Source: Nematopogon swammerdamellus (lineage: Eukaryota > Arthropoda > Insecta > Lepidoptera > Adelidae). From it: a DNA stretch of 64,000 bases. The stretch lies in NCBI GenBank assembly GCA_946902875.1, contig OX336351.1, forward strand, positions 5,802,642-5,866,641, in the 5' to 3' direction. The position numbers and the translations under genes are program-made. Below are positions 23,000 to 34,379 of the stretch, piece by piece (position 1 is the first letter of the stretch; the number at the start of each line of letters is the position of its first letter). The notes beneath the pieces are model-generated. The model was not told the origin of the DNA. It ran no database searches and saw only the letters and a list, made by a program, of their open reading frames with translations.

Positions 23000-24604
23000 A
23001 AATGAAATGAAATGAAATGATTTATTTCGTCACACATAACAACACAAATAATTACAAATACAAATAAACATATAACATGTGACGAAAAGGGAGCCCACTC
23101 AGCTGACTCACTATCCGAGATAGCGAAGCTGATTTTCAGGGGCTCCCCAGGTTAGGTATTTGACCGTGGGGTCATCTGAAGAAGAGTCCACGAATTTTAT
23201 TCGGTGAGAAAAGAAATACCAACCATTCGTAAACTTCTGGATGTACTAGAAAAACAAGGGAAAACACAAAATAACTGCTTGGAGAGCCAGATATTCGCAA
23301 GAAAAAACCATCCAAAACAATATGCCTATTGATCACGACTATCATAATACGTGTACAACTGAAATCACAGCGAAATCAAGTGATCATACTTATTGTAAAC
23401 CAGGATTTGAATAAAAACAATTAGTTTTGAGTACCTACATACTCATTTTTCACATTGAAATTGCATCCTCTACTTATTTCGTTAACGTTTCGTGGACGTC
23501 TTGTGGCTGATAATAATTGTAGCAAAATAGCTATTCTAAAATATTCAACCACATATGACGTAAAATATCTTCACTTAGGGCCCGGCCACATCACCACGGC
23601 GCGGCGCCGTCACCGCCCTGGCGCGGTGCGACGGCGACGCCGCGCCGTGACAACACCGTAGTAGGTAGTACCTAGTAAAGTTCCGGTGCAATCGTGAATG
23701 CCGCCGTTTTATTTGATGTTACACTCTCGAACCGTTCCTCTACTAAGAATATCAATAAATCAGTATCAATATTGTTTGCACAAAGCAACATACGAACTGA
23801 ACTGTTCAAGAATGAAACATCAAATAAAATGGGTACATTCACAAACCTGGCAACAATGAAACGACGGCAGCGCACCACTTTCACAGATAACTTGGTCGGT
23901 CTGTAATTTCGTTCCTTTAAAGAGCAATGGCGAGCTATAGTTGGCATTATTTGGCATCGTCTAGAAATAAAAAAATGTGATTAGGTTCTGTTAAAGCCTC
24001 TTAAAATTGGTGTATATTTTTTTTGCCGGACGAAGTCACAAAAACAAATTATTAAGGTTTCCATTTTTAGGTTATGTTTGACTGGGTCTCTTATTCTGTC
24101 CAGTCTATTCTCGATACCTTGCTATGTAGGTACTTACTTAGTAATAAGTAATTAGGTAAATTATTTATTTTTGCCGCGTTCTCTCGTGGTCATATTAGTT
24201 GCTTGCTTCTGGTTGCTAGTCAACTCGCATCTCAGCGCAGCGGTGGTAAGATATCTGGATCTACATCTGTGATACTCTAAGGTGCACTGGATCTACATCT
24301 GTGATGCTCTAAGGTGCAACAGTATATCTAAATAAATAATCTTTGTTTGAGTAATAGGTCACATTCATTTAGAAGTCAATAAAGCTTCTTATAGTAATAA
24401 TATTTTTTACGTGGCTTTTATAAATCAAAGCAATTATTGCAATTATTAAGACAATTAAGACAATTATTCCAAGCAGATTTACTAATATCGTGTTTATGAC
24501 GCTAACAAACAAAGTCAAATTTTATTTCGCCATTGCTCTCCCGAAATTTTATTAGTTCCATGACTTAGCCCTTTTCTCTCCGCACGCAGGAACGCGTTCG
24601 CTCG
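23000..24604. other. No gene; small hairpin and local duplications
   Basis: Positions 23708-23840 form an inverted repeat (TTTTATTTGATGTT…AACATCAAATAAAA, with inner TATCAATAAATCAGTAT…). A GC-rich self-complementary patch lies at 23597-23650 (GGCGCGGCGCC). A ~34-bp direct duplication (GGATCTACATCTGTGAT…CTCTAAGGTGCA) lies at about 24257-24320. Confidence 0.45.
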
Positions 24605-24628
24605 CCCCCCCCCCCCCCCCCCCCCCCC
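24605..24628 (+). repeat. Poly(C) run of 24
   Basis: Uninterrupted C homopolymer. The exact length should be treated as uncertain. Confidence 0.9.
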
Positions 24629-24954
24629 TCAACACACTCGCCTCATCGCCTGACGAGTGACGCCTCGCTCTTTCTGTCTGTGGTTCGTCATCGTGGGTGC
24701 GCGTGCGAGCGTTATTCAATAATTAATTGCGTCATCGGTTATTTCTGCTGTTTTACGGACACTGAATGAACGTGAATGAACGTGAAACGATGAGCGAATT
24801 CCTAACGACCCTACCTCAACTACTGCTGGAATGTGCCGCCCGACATCATCCAAAACTTCATAAGTAAGTACCTACCTACCTAACTTTCTAAGTCATTCTA
24901 ACTGACTTTCCTCTGTAATGGATAGTTCGTAGCTAACTACATAGGTGTGTTATT

Positions 24955-25460
24955 TATTTGTGTATTTCTTGTTCTCCGCGCCTAAGCCCGCTCCAATGCA
25001 GGCCTTTTGCGCGTCCTACGGCCTTAGTCCAACCAGGAGGCGGCACACTCTCTTTGGGTCTTGGCACGCCTCTCGAAGTGTAGTAGGGCCTCCCAGCTCC
25101 TTCGCCCTTATGTCTGCCAACTCCTCGCACTCCAGCAGCACGTGGGTGGGTGCTTCGTCCGCCTGCAGGCATGCTCTGCACAGTGGACTTTCCGTTACTC
25201 CAATTACATAGAGGTGCCTGTTAAGTGTACAGTGACCAGTAAGCATACCTATCACGACACGTAGTTTTGATCTATGGACACGGAGCAGCGTCTTGGCGAG
25301 ACGGAGGTCCGGCTTCGCCATCGCCTCCCTCGCCTGTCTGCAGTCGCTGCCCGCTGCCCATCTTTCTATGTATAGTTTATACGTACGTTTGTGTATCCAA
25401 CTTTGGTTGTGTGGTAGTAGTACTAGAGGTTCGGGTCCTTCGGGGTTTTTTTTTAAATTT
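24955..25460 (-). pseudogene. LINE: RNase H-end and zinc-knuckle C-terminus
   Basis: The minus-strand frame (25016-25513) contains LRVVIGMLTGHCTLNRHL, then SPLCRACLQADEAPTHVLLE. This is the TGHC…NRHL end of a LINE RNase H region followed by a C-x2-C…H-x4-C finger. About 125 residues are recognisable; the start of the frame is unrelated sequence. It is the same domain type as the LINE at 54560-54880 but a different family. Confidence 0.75.
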
Positions 25461-25969
25461 TTTTTTATGGAAACATAAAAAAAAAAACCTATCACATAAG
25501 ACATCATTTTCATGGTACCTCATGCCAAACTTTGTTACGCTTAGTGCATCGGTCAGTGCAGCACGCACTGCAAACTTGGAGTGATAGGTAAACAACTAAC
25601 ATCAGACACTAGGAACTAATCTTGAGTTTTGCGATTTCATTTTTTGTTATACATTCTAATGAATAAATTATCTTGAATTTCAGACAAGAAAATACCAACA
25701 CAAGTAGCACTGCTTGCAGTTCTAGTTCCTCCGAAAGGACGCACGGGAAAGCGCTGGAAATACTCAACTGCGGAGTCCATAGAAGGCCTGATGAACCTCC
25801 TGCTCCCGCCGTTCGCCGCAATCCCCGCTACCCAGTTCGGTACCGATAGCAACGCCGCCCTTGCAAATAGCTAATTTCAAAAGCTTATTCTTTTATTCAC
25901 CCTACTGATAGGTATTCGTGAAGCCGTATAAAGTCAAGCCACCGGCAAACTTGAAGCAGACAGGTTATA

Positions 25970-26131
25970 TGTGTATCATATACTGATCACGTTCCCATAC
26001 CTTTTTTTTACAATTTAAAAAACCTACTCCTCAAATTTAATACGTAAAGTGCGCGTATTTCACCTTAATAAGTATTTTTTTTATATCGTAAAAAAAATTG
26101 GTATGGGAACGTGATCAGTATCTGATACACA
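25970..26131. mobile_element. Palindromic MITE, copy 1
   Basis: Terminal inverted repeats TGTGTATCATATACTGATCA… and …TGATCAGTATCTGATACACA; CACGTTCCCATACC continues the repeat. TA lies on both sides, consistent with a Tc1/mariner-type origin. The second copy, with its interior in the opposite orientation, is at 31608-31762. Confidence 0.75.
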
Positions 26132-27025
26132 TACACCCCTTAGCGTATCGTTACCTACTATTGAAAGATCCTATATATAGGCTACAGTAGGGTTTATGAA
26201 TATAGAAATTTTATAATAAATGTTTTTTGTAAAACAGTAATTGGGCAAGAGATTGTCTCGTTTAAAATTTTTAAGGAAATTTTAAAGCTATCAACGTCTG
26301 AATTCCACATTTACTAATTTAATTTCTGCATTGTACCAGGTATAGTTACTACCTATATCTAAGTTCTTAATAGTTATAGATTGTAGTTTTTCGTTTATTT
26401 TTGACAGAATATTCTATTTGTTAATAAGTAATTATTTTTCGTTCAATGTCACTAGAGGCTAAAATTTTTTCCACTGAAAATGTTTGTTTTACCGATTTTA
26501 TTTAAAATTGTGTGAGCGAATACAAAATGCTGTCCAATTTTGAAACACAATTAATTTATAATATATTTTTTTAATTTAATGGCATTAACTTTTTTAATTT
26601 AATGGCATTAACGCCTAAACTTGTTTCCGAAGAAAAATAAGATATTGTTTTCCAATTTGGACTAAAATTATTATTCCAGTGAATGTGTGTCACTTTGATA
26701 TTACCTTATAATACATAAATACAACTGAAAGAATATGGGAAATATTGCGTCCAAATTTGAGCCCCAATTTTTTTTTTAATTAATACCATACTTTTCTTCT
26801 TTTATTAGTGCCGAAAATTGCTTCCATATAAAATAAGAATTGGTTGTTCATATTCTATTTGGACTAAAATAATTTTTTGCAGGGAGTGTGTCGATTCGTA
26901 TATTAGTTGTAGTAGGTAGATAGTAGATTTTAGTTTATGTATGAGAGGATATTTCATTAAGTATGTACCTATAATAAATTACAACTGAAAGGATAAGAGA
27001 AAATGTCTGCAAAATTTTAGAGCTT
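26132..27025. other. No gene; AT-rich
   Basis: A 25-bp tandem duplication (TTTTTTAATTTAATGGCATT…) lies at about 26568-26612. Otherwise the sequence is featureless and strongly AT-rich. Confidence 0.5.
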
Positions 27026-27215
27026 TGTGCTAGACCCGATCGAAAACTTTCGCTATATCCAAGCCGATAGCCGATGCCTTCACCGTGATTTTCGAGCGCA
27101 TCACCCATCCCATGACAGTCATGAACCAAGAGGTCTCCAGCTGACCGTTTTGGGCGAAAGCCGTATTGGCGGTCGTTGAGAAGATCGCTCTCCTCCAGGG
27201 GCATTGAAAACTATG
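27026..27215 (-). pseudogene. LINE reverse-transcriptase fragment with frameshifts
   Basis: Two minus-strand frames read LLNDRQYGFRPKRSAGDLLV and, in the neighbouring frame, IGLDIAKVFDRV. These are consecutive pieces of the RT fingers/palm region (QYGFR…S…DL, then the D-x-AK-FD-V motif A). The frame change between them shows the copy is dead. Confidence 0.8.
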
Positions 27216-27688
27216 TTGAATTCCGTGTACATATTCGATGTGAAAAATGTATTTCTTGTAATTAAGAAAATCTTTACCGCACTTCATGTTTATGAAGATG
27301 AAGTTAGATTACTTATAGTGAAAGAATGTCAAGTAGGTATGGAGCAACGTCATCATACTCTGTCTTGATATTGTAGACACACCGTTGTACAACCAGGTAT
27401 AGGTGATTGCTCATACACGGATATTTAGCATTTAGTACGTGGTAGGAGAGCTTGTTCCTCCTCGCTCGACAAATGTACATACATTCTTTATATTATAAAA
27501 TGTGCTTAGAATATAGAATATAACAATTTTATATTGTCTTATTTATAATGTACATCTACCTAAAAGTGACCAAAGTACCTAATAAACAGTTTAAAAATTA
27601 TTGATTTTTATTTTTATCCTTTGTCTTTAGTTACCTACATAAGTTGAATTTAATATGTACACCTACTTTCGAATTTAAAATAAGTGTT

Positions 27689-27895
27689 CTTGGCAGCCAC
27701 AGCCAGTTCAGGAAAAAAGAAATTTAAATATTTAATAAATTAATGATACATTAATTAAAGCGATATCGGTGACAAAATTTATTTACTGTAATTTACAGTA
27801 AATAAATTTTGTCACCGATATCGCTTTAATTAATTTATCATTAATTTATTAAATATTTAAATTTCTTTTTTCCTGAACTGGCTATGGCTGCCAAG
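27689..27895. repeat. 207-bp near-perfect palindrome
   Basis: The left arm starts CTTGGCAGCCACAGCCAG and the right arm ends CTGGCTATGGCTGCCAAG. The arms are about 103 bp with only about two mismatches and almost no loop (centre GTAATTTAC near 27791). No coding content. It may be a MITE without spacer or a fold-back insertion. Confidence 0.9.
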
Positions 27896-28890
27896 AATAT
27901 TTCTTTTTATTTTGAAAGCATACATTTCTTGAATTAAAATAGAAAATGAGTTATATCAAGAGAATAAATAATCTTATTCTGAATCACTTACTCTCTTACA
28001 TCAAAAAGTAATTTTAGTCTATTCTAGAAGTGAAAAACTCCATTCAAAATTATGGTTTAATAAAAACAAAACAAATTATTTTATTATAATAATACCATTT
28101 ACTCTGTATAACACTGAATATATTCAGTTGAAATACAATTAATTTTATTTCAAAATTAAAAAAATTTCATTGAAGAAATCAATTCATTAAAACAAAATAT
28201 AAACTTTTTATTTTTAAATTGGCAAAGTTTTAATTCAAGTTTTAAATTAATTGCCTGAAGAAAATCTTTGTGTCACTTTAGCAATACATTTTCTTAGAAT
28301 AAGAAATTTAATGTTTGCTTTAAGTTGACGAACGTCCACATTGAAGAACAGATAATCTTATTCCAAGTAAATGTAGCATTATAATGATAATAACATATAC
28401 TCTATACAACACTGAATATCTTCAGTTGAAATACAGTAAATTTTATTTCAAATTCATAATATATGTATTGGAAGAAATCAGTTCATTAAAACAATATATC
28501 AAATGTTTATTTTGAAGTTCACAAAGTTTTAATGCAGGATTCAATATATTTCACTTTAATATTATATTTTCTTAGAATAAGAAGTGTAGTGTTTACTTTC
28601 AAGTTAACGAACTTTTAAATTGAATAGGTCATTATTAGATGGATTCCAGTAGAAAATTGCATTGAGATTATAATATTCTTATATTTACACGGTGCTAATT
28701 TCAATGGTAGAGAAGCTTGATCTCTCAAAGAAAGAATATAATTACTTGTAGTAATGCAAGAATTTCAAGAATATAATTATTTAATTTTAAGTAAATGATT
28801 GTTTTCCGAGTATTGAAATCGCGCATTCACTTAGACCAATGCAATTTGCTTTATTTCGAGCAATCCTTTTTTTCCGTGTACTTACCGATG
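27896..28890. repeat. AT-rich tandem duplication of ~300 bp
   Basis: Positions about 28078-28370 and 28380-28640 are diverged direct copies sharing ATACTCTRTAYAACACTGAA, CAGTTGAAATACA, CAGTTCATTAAAACAA, ACAAAGTTTTAAT and TTTTCTTAGAATAAGAA. GAGCAATCCTTTTTTTCCGT near 28857 is the inverted counterpart of the block start near 20396. Confidence 0.6.
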
Positions 28891-29110
28891 ATAAGATATT
28901 CCACTATTGTGCACACTAAACTTGGCTGTAGTGTTTTTACACGTAAACACAGATCATACCGGCATTTTAAACAGGTTTTTGCGAACGCGGCCGATGACAG
29001 ACTGACGGGCCAGCGCGCGACCGTCCAATGAAACAAGTATGCTTTTACTTATATCCTGTTACGCTGGTGAGGATAGGGTTCGGGGTCCATACCTTTTTTT
29101 ATCGTTCTAG

Positions 29111-29479
29111 TCAGCCTCGGTAGCTCAGTGGTGCGATCGGTTGACTGTTTATTCAGCATCCCTGGGCGCGGTCAGTACTTGAATGGGTGACCGCTCGACC
29201 GTTGGAGGCCGACCGTGGTTCGGATTCCACGTAAAACTGTATTAGGTCCCTTCCCTTCTTACCTTACTTGGTGGTATGGTTTAACTCGCCCGGGTTGGTA
29301 CCACCACCGCACCGAACGAAACGACGTCGGCCAAAACGGCTATGTAAATAGTTCCTGTTTTCCGTCCAGTTCAGTGTAGCCGGCACGACCGAAGGGAAGC
29401 ACTGACATGGCACCTAGCTCACCAAGGAATTATGGGATGACATCGCGGATGTTGTATGATGATGTAGCCAACTGTGTCA
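29111..29479 (+). mobile_element. 5S-headed SINE, full length
   Basis: TCAGCCTCGGTAGCTCAGTG, 5S-like CGCGGTCAGTACTTGAATGG, GTGGTTCGGATTCCACG, shared body and end GATGTAGCCAACTGTGTCAG. It is followed by an ATTCAG repeat and ATATTTATTTCGCC rather than poly(A). Confidence 0.9.
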
Positions 29480-30345
29480 GATTCAGATTCAGATTCAGAT
29501 ATTTATTTCGCCATAAAGAACACACAACAATAACAATATTACATTGAGACTTAAGCATATTCAGTATGGTTCGTCATAGTTTTTGTTATATCCCGTTCAG
29601 CAATGCCATCTATAAGGAAGAATCGGACAAGAAACCTTACAGAGCTTTTTTTAAAAAATGCTTAAATATAACTTACATGCTAATTTTTATTTATGTTAAC
29701 TATAACATACTATATCTAATAAAAAATAAAAATAATAAGTAAAAAAATTATCTCTAAAAAAGAGAATAAAGTACAAAGAACATAGGGTTCAGTCAAATTT
29801 ATACATATAAAAAGATTCATTTGAATCGTCCAAGTCAGCATGATTGTTTATTTACAATATGAAAAAAAATCATTAAATTTATAGAAGTCAGTTTCCATAA
29901 AAAAAATTACCGCACCAAATACACCGCCCACGCCATACGCCCACTGATTTATACTCACATACTATTAAAACATTTACCTAACTGAATGTATGAAAAAATT
30001 GCATAGCATACATAATATTATGCTTATGACTATTGAGACTATTAAGAACTACTAGGTTCAGAAAACTTTGCTCAAACCCGACAATGCCGCAAGCGGAGCT
30101 GCGGCTAAAAGTAGGGAAATGAAATCCAGAAAACTCTTCCAGTAGGTACTTTTTCGAAGCACTGTACTATCATGACCGTGGTGAAACCGTATTTATCTTC
30201 ACTCTCTCGCTGCGCTAGTTTTAATTTAAAATCCACATTTTTTACAACACATGTGTTCATTACTCAGTACGAACAGACGACGCAGGAAAACTGTAACATT
30301 TTGTTAATTTCGTTTCTCGTACACAAAATAAACTTAATTCATATA
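29480..30345. other. No gene; LINE-tail-like start then AT-rich
   Basis: TCAGATTCAGATTCAGATAT and TTTATTTCGCCATAAAGAAC resemble a retroelement 3' end; 23017-23050 has a similar TTTATTTCG motif. The rest holds no recognisable gene. Confidence 0.45.
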
Positions 30346-30863
30346 CAGGGTGTTTCAGGATAGGGTTTCGTAAGTTCAGGGTTCGAAAGGGGTCCATATT
30401 TGAAGACGAAAAGCTCTGAAACGTTTTCCCAAATTCAGTCATTTTATAGTATTTTTTGGTGAAAATCGTTTCATCGAGCTTTGGTGGACGGTCAACGTCC
30501 ACCTTTATTAAATAAACATAAAATGACTAATTTACATGCTTAACTAGTAGAATGTAACTTCATGTAGGTAAATTCCAAACACTTAAACTTGAATGGCATT
30601 AAAAGATAAAGGGGACTGGCTAGGTCATTGCACTCCGAGGACATTAAACTCTTACTCTTTTTCTTTTTAATCTCTTTGTTGCACTCCCAGACCTATACAG
30701 CACTGTTGCCAAATCTCACTGTCCATCGAGTTTTTATTACAATTTTAAATTTTTGTAGGAAAAAAAAATACGGAATTTCGATTTGAGTGATAAGGATTTT
30801 TCTCTTCTAATAATGAGTACTTTCTATTCCTGAAGTTTCTCAAGCCTATCCTGAAACAACCTG
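30346..30863. mobile_element. mariner-type MITE, 518 bp
   Basis: Ends CAGGGTGTTTCAGGATAGG and CCTATCCTGAAACAACCTG, immediately flanked by TA at 30344-30345 and 30864-30865. No transposase frame. One end, with CGAAAAGCTCTGAAAC and GTACTATAAAATGACT-type internal sequence, recurs at 63340-63470. Confidence 0.8.
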
Positions 30864-31107
30864 TATAATGTATGCGCAAGCAGAGCAATTTGTGGCGGAA
30901 GCATTCATTGAGTCGAGACAGCTTTGAAAATAGCGGTCACGTTCAGTCCAGCTCAGCCGGTAAACAGAGGCCCTGTCCGTCCTTGTCACTTAAATCTCCA
31001 AACGTGGCCTAAAAAAATCGGTCACATGGTATGGATACGTTCCCTTATGTTCTCCTTGTACTGAAATCGGTAGGTACTTCATTCAAACTTTTTTTTTTAT
31101 GGAAACT

Positions 31108-31550
31108 GACACGGTTGGCTACATCACCCACAACATCCGTGATGTCAGCCCATAACCAGCAGGTCTATTCTTGTAAATTCTGATAGCGGACTCAGCGCTG
31201 ATGTGGCGCTGAGAGCCACTTTAGAAAGTGGCTCTCAGCGCCACATCAGCGCTGAGTCCGCTGTCAGAATTTACAAGAATAGACCTGCAGGCCTCACGCA
31301 CTCTATGTACTTGCGCGTGCTAACTACCTACCGCCCGACGGGCCGCCGCCGCCGCCGGCGGTCTATTTAAGTTGAAATTCGTCTGCCGCGCGAAGTATTT
31401 TGGCACACAGCGATTGGCGACGTGAAGCAGTAGGCTATTAAAGCCCGAAAGTAGGAACATTTTCTATGGAGTGATTTATCTGTTACGAAGTAACTATTAA
31501 CTGTGCCATAACACTGGGTGAACTAGGTGCCATGTCAGTTCTTCCCTTCG
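31108..31550 (-). mobile_element. 5S-headed SINE fragment split by another element
   Basis: Positions 31108-31156 (GACACGGTTGGCTACATCAC…CCATAAC) continue at 31506-31550 (CCATAACACTGGGTGAACTA…). The 7-bp CCATAAC is duplicated at the breakpoints. Only the 3' part of the SINE body is present. Confidence 0.8.
31157..31505. mobile_element. Unclassified element with a 130-bp hairpin, 7-bp target duplication
   Basis: Flanked by CCATAAC (31150-31156 and 31506-31512). Positions 31159-31288 form a hairpin with 64-bp arms, one mismatch and a 2-bp loop (stem GGCGCTGAGAGCCACTTT). Positions 31289-31505 carry the repeat CTCTATGTACTTGCGCG…GTTACGAAGTAACTATT seen also at 32764, 52312 and 53955. No coding frame. 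The 7-8-bp duplication suggests a DNA transposon. Confidence 0.75.
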
Positions 31551-31607
31551 ATCTATATAACCATATAAGGTATTTCAATAGTAGGCATCGCTACTCTAAG
31601 GAGTGTA

Positions 31608-31762
31608 TGTGTATCAGATACTGATCACGTTCCCATACCAATTTTTTTACGATATAAAAAACCTACTTATTAAGGCATTTCACGTATTAAATTTGAGGAG
31701 TCAGAAGGTTTTTTATATCGCAAAAAAAATGGTATGGGAACGTGATCAGTATCTGATACACA
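31608..31762. mobile_element. Palindromic MITE, copy 2
   Basis: TGTGTATCAGATACTGATCA…CGTGATCAGTATCTGATACA, the family of 25970-26131. The interior (CCTACTTATTAAGG…TTTGAGGAG) runs in the opposite direction to copy 1. Left flank TA, right flank TG. Confidence 0.8.
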
Positions 31763-32463
31763 TGGTGTATGTAAAGCATAAAGTAACCTACTAATGAAAG
31801 ACCTTGTATTATAGTAAACAGCCTACTTAAACATTTCAACGGCACAAAAGTGTCGCGATGCTCACACAAAATTCGTCCCCGCGAGGAATCAGAGCGCACA
31901 AGTATAACAGCGTTCAAGGATGGCTTGACAACAGGCAATAAGATGTCGGGAGGTTTCTCGAACACGAGGACGCGACGACTTTTAATCTCGCTCTTCGCTC
32001 GCGACACTGCCGCCACCTACTGCTGTGAGCTCAGTGAGACGAAACAGCCCAATAGGTCGACGGCCGATGTGTTGCTACTCGTTACTCTGTGCTGTAAAGT
32101 GGCCGCTGGATCAGTCGATCTTTTTGACGTGAATACGTCAAAAAGAAAATTTGCGTCCATAGTGGGAGCCAATCCAGAAAACTGATGATAACAAAATCGG
32201 GGGTTGGTGTTTTGTGTTGCAGCTTCATATCTATCATCTACATCCAAAATTTAATTACACCACTCGATAGCTAAAGGATTAAAGAATTCTTTACGTAGTA
32301 CGCTCTAGGAAAATATTACCCGTTACGTACACGTATTCACGTAAAACACACGGCGTGTCCACGACACAGCCACACCCTGATTTTATTTTTTTGCCTATTT
32401 TATTACTAAGCCTATTCCGTCTGTCTGTCTGTCCGTCTATCTTACTGCTGTTATCTTTGGAAC
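31763..32463. other. No supported gene
   Basis: Overlapping open frames on both strands (31850-32185 +, 31687-32016 -) have no recognisable domain and no splice context I trust. A small CTTTTTGACGT/ACGTCAAAAAG inverted repeat lies at about 32130-32152. Confidence 0.4.
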
Positions 32464-32763
32464 ACGGTTGTCTACCTGCATCACCTACAACATCCGTGAT
32501 TTCAGCCCATAACACCTTGGTGAACTAGGTGTGATGTCAGTGCTTACGTTTCGTTGTGCCGGCTACACAGAACTGGACTTTGACCAACCTTTCATTTGGT
32601 GCTGTTGAACCAACCCGGGCAGGTTAATCCATCTAATAATGTAATAATGTAATGTAGGTTTCTCCTCCTGTTTTCTCCATTGAGTTAAATGGAGTAGACA
32701 CTATCAAAGGGATACACTGACATGGCACCTAGCTACCACTAAAACTTTGTGTAATGGGCCTAT
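32464..32763. mobile_element. 5S-SINE fragments in opposite orientations
   Basis: 32464-32640 is a minus-strand body piece (CATCCGTGATTTCAGCCC…CAACCCGGGC). 32695-32763 is a plus-strand piece (CACTGACATGGCACCTAGCT…GGGCCTATCAC) cut off by the next element. Confidence 0.65.
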
Positions 32764-33065
32764 CACCAGGCCTCACCTCACACACTCTATGTACTTGCGC
32801 GCGCTAACTACCTACCGCTCGGCGGGCCGCCGCGGCCGCCGCCGCCGGGGCGGCGGTCTAATTCAGTGAAAATTCGTCAGCCGCGCGAAGCATACCTACA
32901 TGCGCGGCCACGCAACTGCACGCAGCTGCAAAGCAATAAGTGATCTTTTAGGTACATTTTCGCACGCAGCGACGTGAAACAGTAGGCTATTAAAGCCGAA
33001 GGTATGGAACTTTTTCTATGGAGTGATTTATCTGTTACGAAGTAACTATTATGTAATCTGTGCCA
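32764..33065 (+). mobile_element. Unclassified CTCTATGTACTTGCGCG repeat, longest copy
   Basis: Begins CAGGCCTCACCTCACACACT, then a CCG-rich tract (GCCGCCGCGGCCGCCGCCG), TTCGTCAGCCGCGCGAAGC, CAGTAGGCTATTAAAGCCGA and GTTACGAAGTAACTATTATG. Other copies: 31289-31505, 52312-52385, 53955-54200. The CCG number differs between copies. It appears to be inserted in SINE sequence. Confidence 0.65.
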
Positions 33066-33217
33066 TCGCGGACAGATATAGCGATCCCTTGTCTGAGGTG
33101 AGTTTCAGAATAGTTTCCAATTTACTGTGAATATCCTAAAATTACCACATTTAAGACAAACGAATAATTTTCTTTTAATAGATAGATGCAAAGCAAAAAA
33201 TTAAAAGAGCAACTAGA

Positions 33218-33353
33218 TACCAACCCGGGCGGGTTAAACCCTGCCACCTAGTAATATAAGAAGGGAGTCTTATCCCTTAGTCGCGTTTTACGACATACAC
33301 AGGGAGAGATGCAGTGGGGCTATTCTTTTAAAGTACCGGCCCTACACGGTACA
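33218..33353 (-). mobile_element. Composite SINE fragment (R1L head)
   Basis: In plus reading: CCAACCCGGGCGGGTTAAAC, then AGTCGCGTTTTACGACATAC and AGTACCGGCCCTACACGGTA. This is the same join as at 341-672, inverted, and truncated in the body. Confidence 0.75.
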
Positions 33354-33764
33354 AATGTGAATATGTAACATAACTTAACTTGAACTGTACTAACACATAT
33401 CGATCTAAAGTATGAATCCCGCCCCTTGTCTTCCGGCTCGCCCGAGCCACAAGGCTTCAGCTTCGATGTTCACGTTCCGCGGTACGCTTCGCCGGTTTTA
33501 GTGCACTTTCTGCTTTTAATGCACCGCAACATCACTGCTATTGCATTCTCAAATGCGTCCGTAAATGCCGTTCAAGAAGACGACTAGTGAAAATATTATT
33601 TGTTGTTCACGTGCGCGGTTAGTTCGATACGGTGAAATAATATAGTCCTAAGTAACTAATGGAACGCAGAATATTACCTTTATCTATACAAGATCTGCTG
33701 AAAGAGGTCGAGAGATGAATTCAACTGGGTTGGGCTGCCTTCGGAAAGTTATGCATTACTTACT
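33354..33764. other. No gene seen
   Basis: Unique-looking sequence of mixed composition with no frame that resembles a protein family and no recognised repeat. Confidence 0.4.
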
Positions 33765-33840
33765 GCCGGGAACTGTACACGTAATTACAGTAACCCGAAG
33801 TAACTAAAGAACATCGAGCTTTAGAAAGAGACAATCGGGG
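33765..33840. mobile_element. Half of a CTTTAGAAAGAGAC-family MITE
   Basis: TACTGCCGGGAACTGTACAC…GAACATCGAGCTTTAGAAAGAGACAATC matches one arm of the MITEs at 34380 and 57208. The other arm is missing. Confidence 0.55.
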
Positions 33841-34360
33841 TTTTTTTTTTATACTAAGCGCGACCTGTGGCGCCGAGCCACCCATAAGGAGTCTAACGAC
33901 GCCCATGGACATTCGGCCGCACGCGGGGGTTGCGAATGCGAATGTTCCAGAGTTCATCGGTTCTGTGGAGGAAAGATCTGCAGAACCGATTGGTACGCAT
34001 CCTTGGTAAGTCCAGCGTATAGGGATGCAATCCCTGCCCAATACGCGTTGTACGGAGGTGGAAAGGGGACGGCGGAATCGTCTTAAACAGCTCCTCCGAG
34101 CACTCCCCATGGAATAAGCGATAGAACACACTTAGGGCGCCGACATCCCTAAGAAGTTGCAGCGTGGTTCTAGATCACGGGACACGTCGCGACGTCGGGG
34201 TCGTCCACCCACTAGTCGCACGGCTCGACGCTGAATCGAGTCCAAAGGCGCAAGCTGGTATTTGGCAGAGCCATCCCACAAGTGCGAGCAGTACTCCAAG
34301 CAGGACCTAATCTGCGATTTAATATAAAAGCAGCCTTTAGCCCGGCGGCGTGAAGTACCG
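33841..34360 (-). pseudogene. CR1-like LINE, decayed 3' end
   Basis: The minus-strand frame contains RSCLEYCSHLWDGSAKYQL followed by LDSIQRRAVRLVGG, then TNRFCRSFLHRTDELWN further along in another frame. These are the usual C-terminal blocks of CR1/Jockey-group reverse transcriptases. The tail (T-run on the plus strand at 33840-33850, GTGGCGCCGAGCCACCC) recurs at 37263, 51185 and 60775. Confidence 0.8.
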
Positions 34361-34379
34361 TCGCTCCTTATTGAGTATC

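Noticed and set aside
31687..32185. Overlapping ORFs of about 110 residues on both strands
   Set aside because: Mutually antisense, with no recognisable domain. One of them runs into the MITE at 31608-31762.
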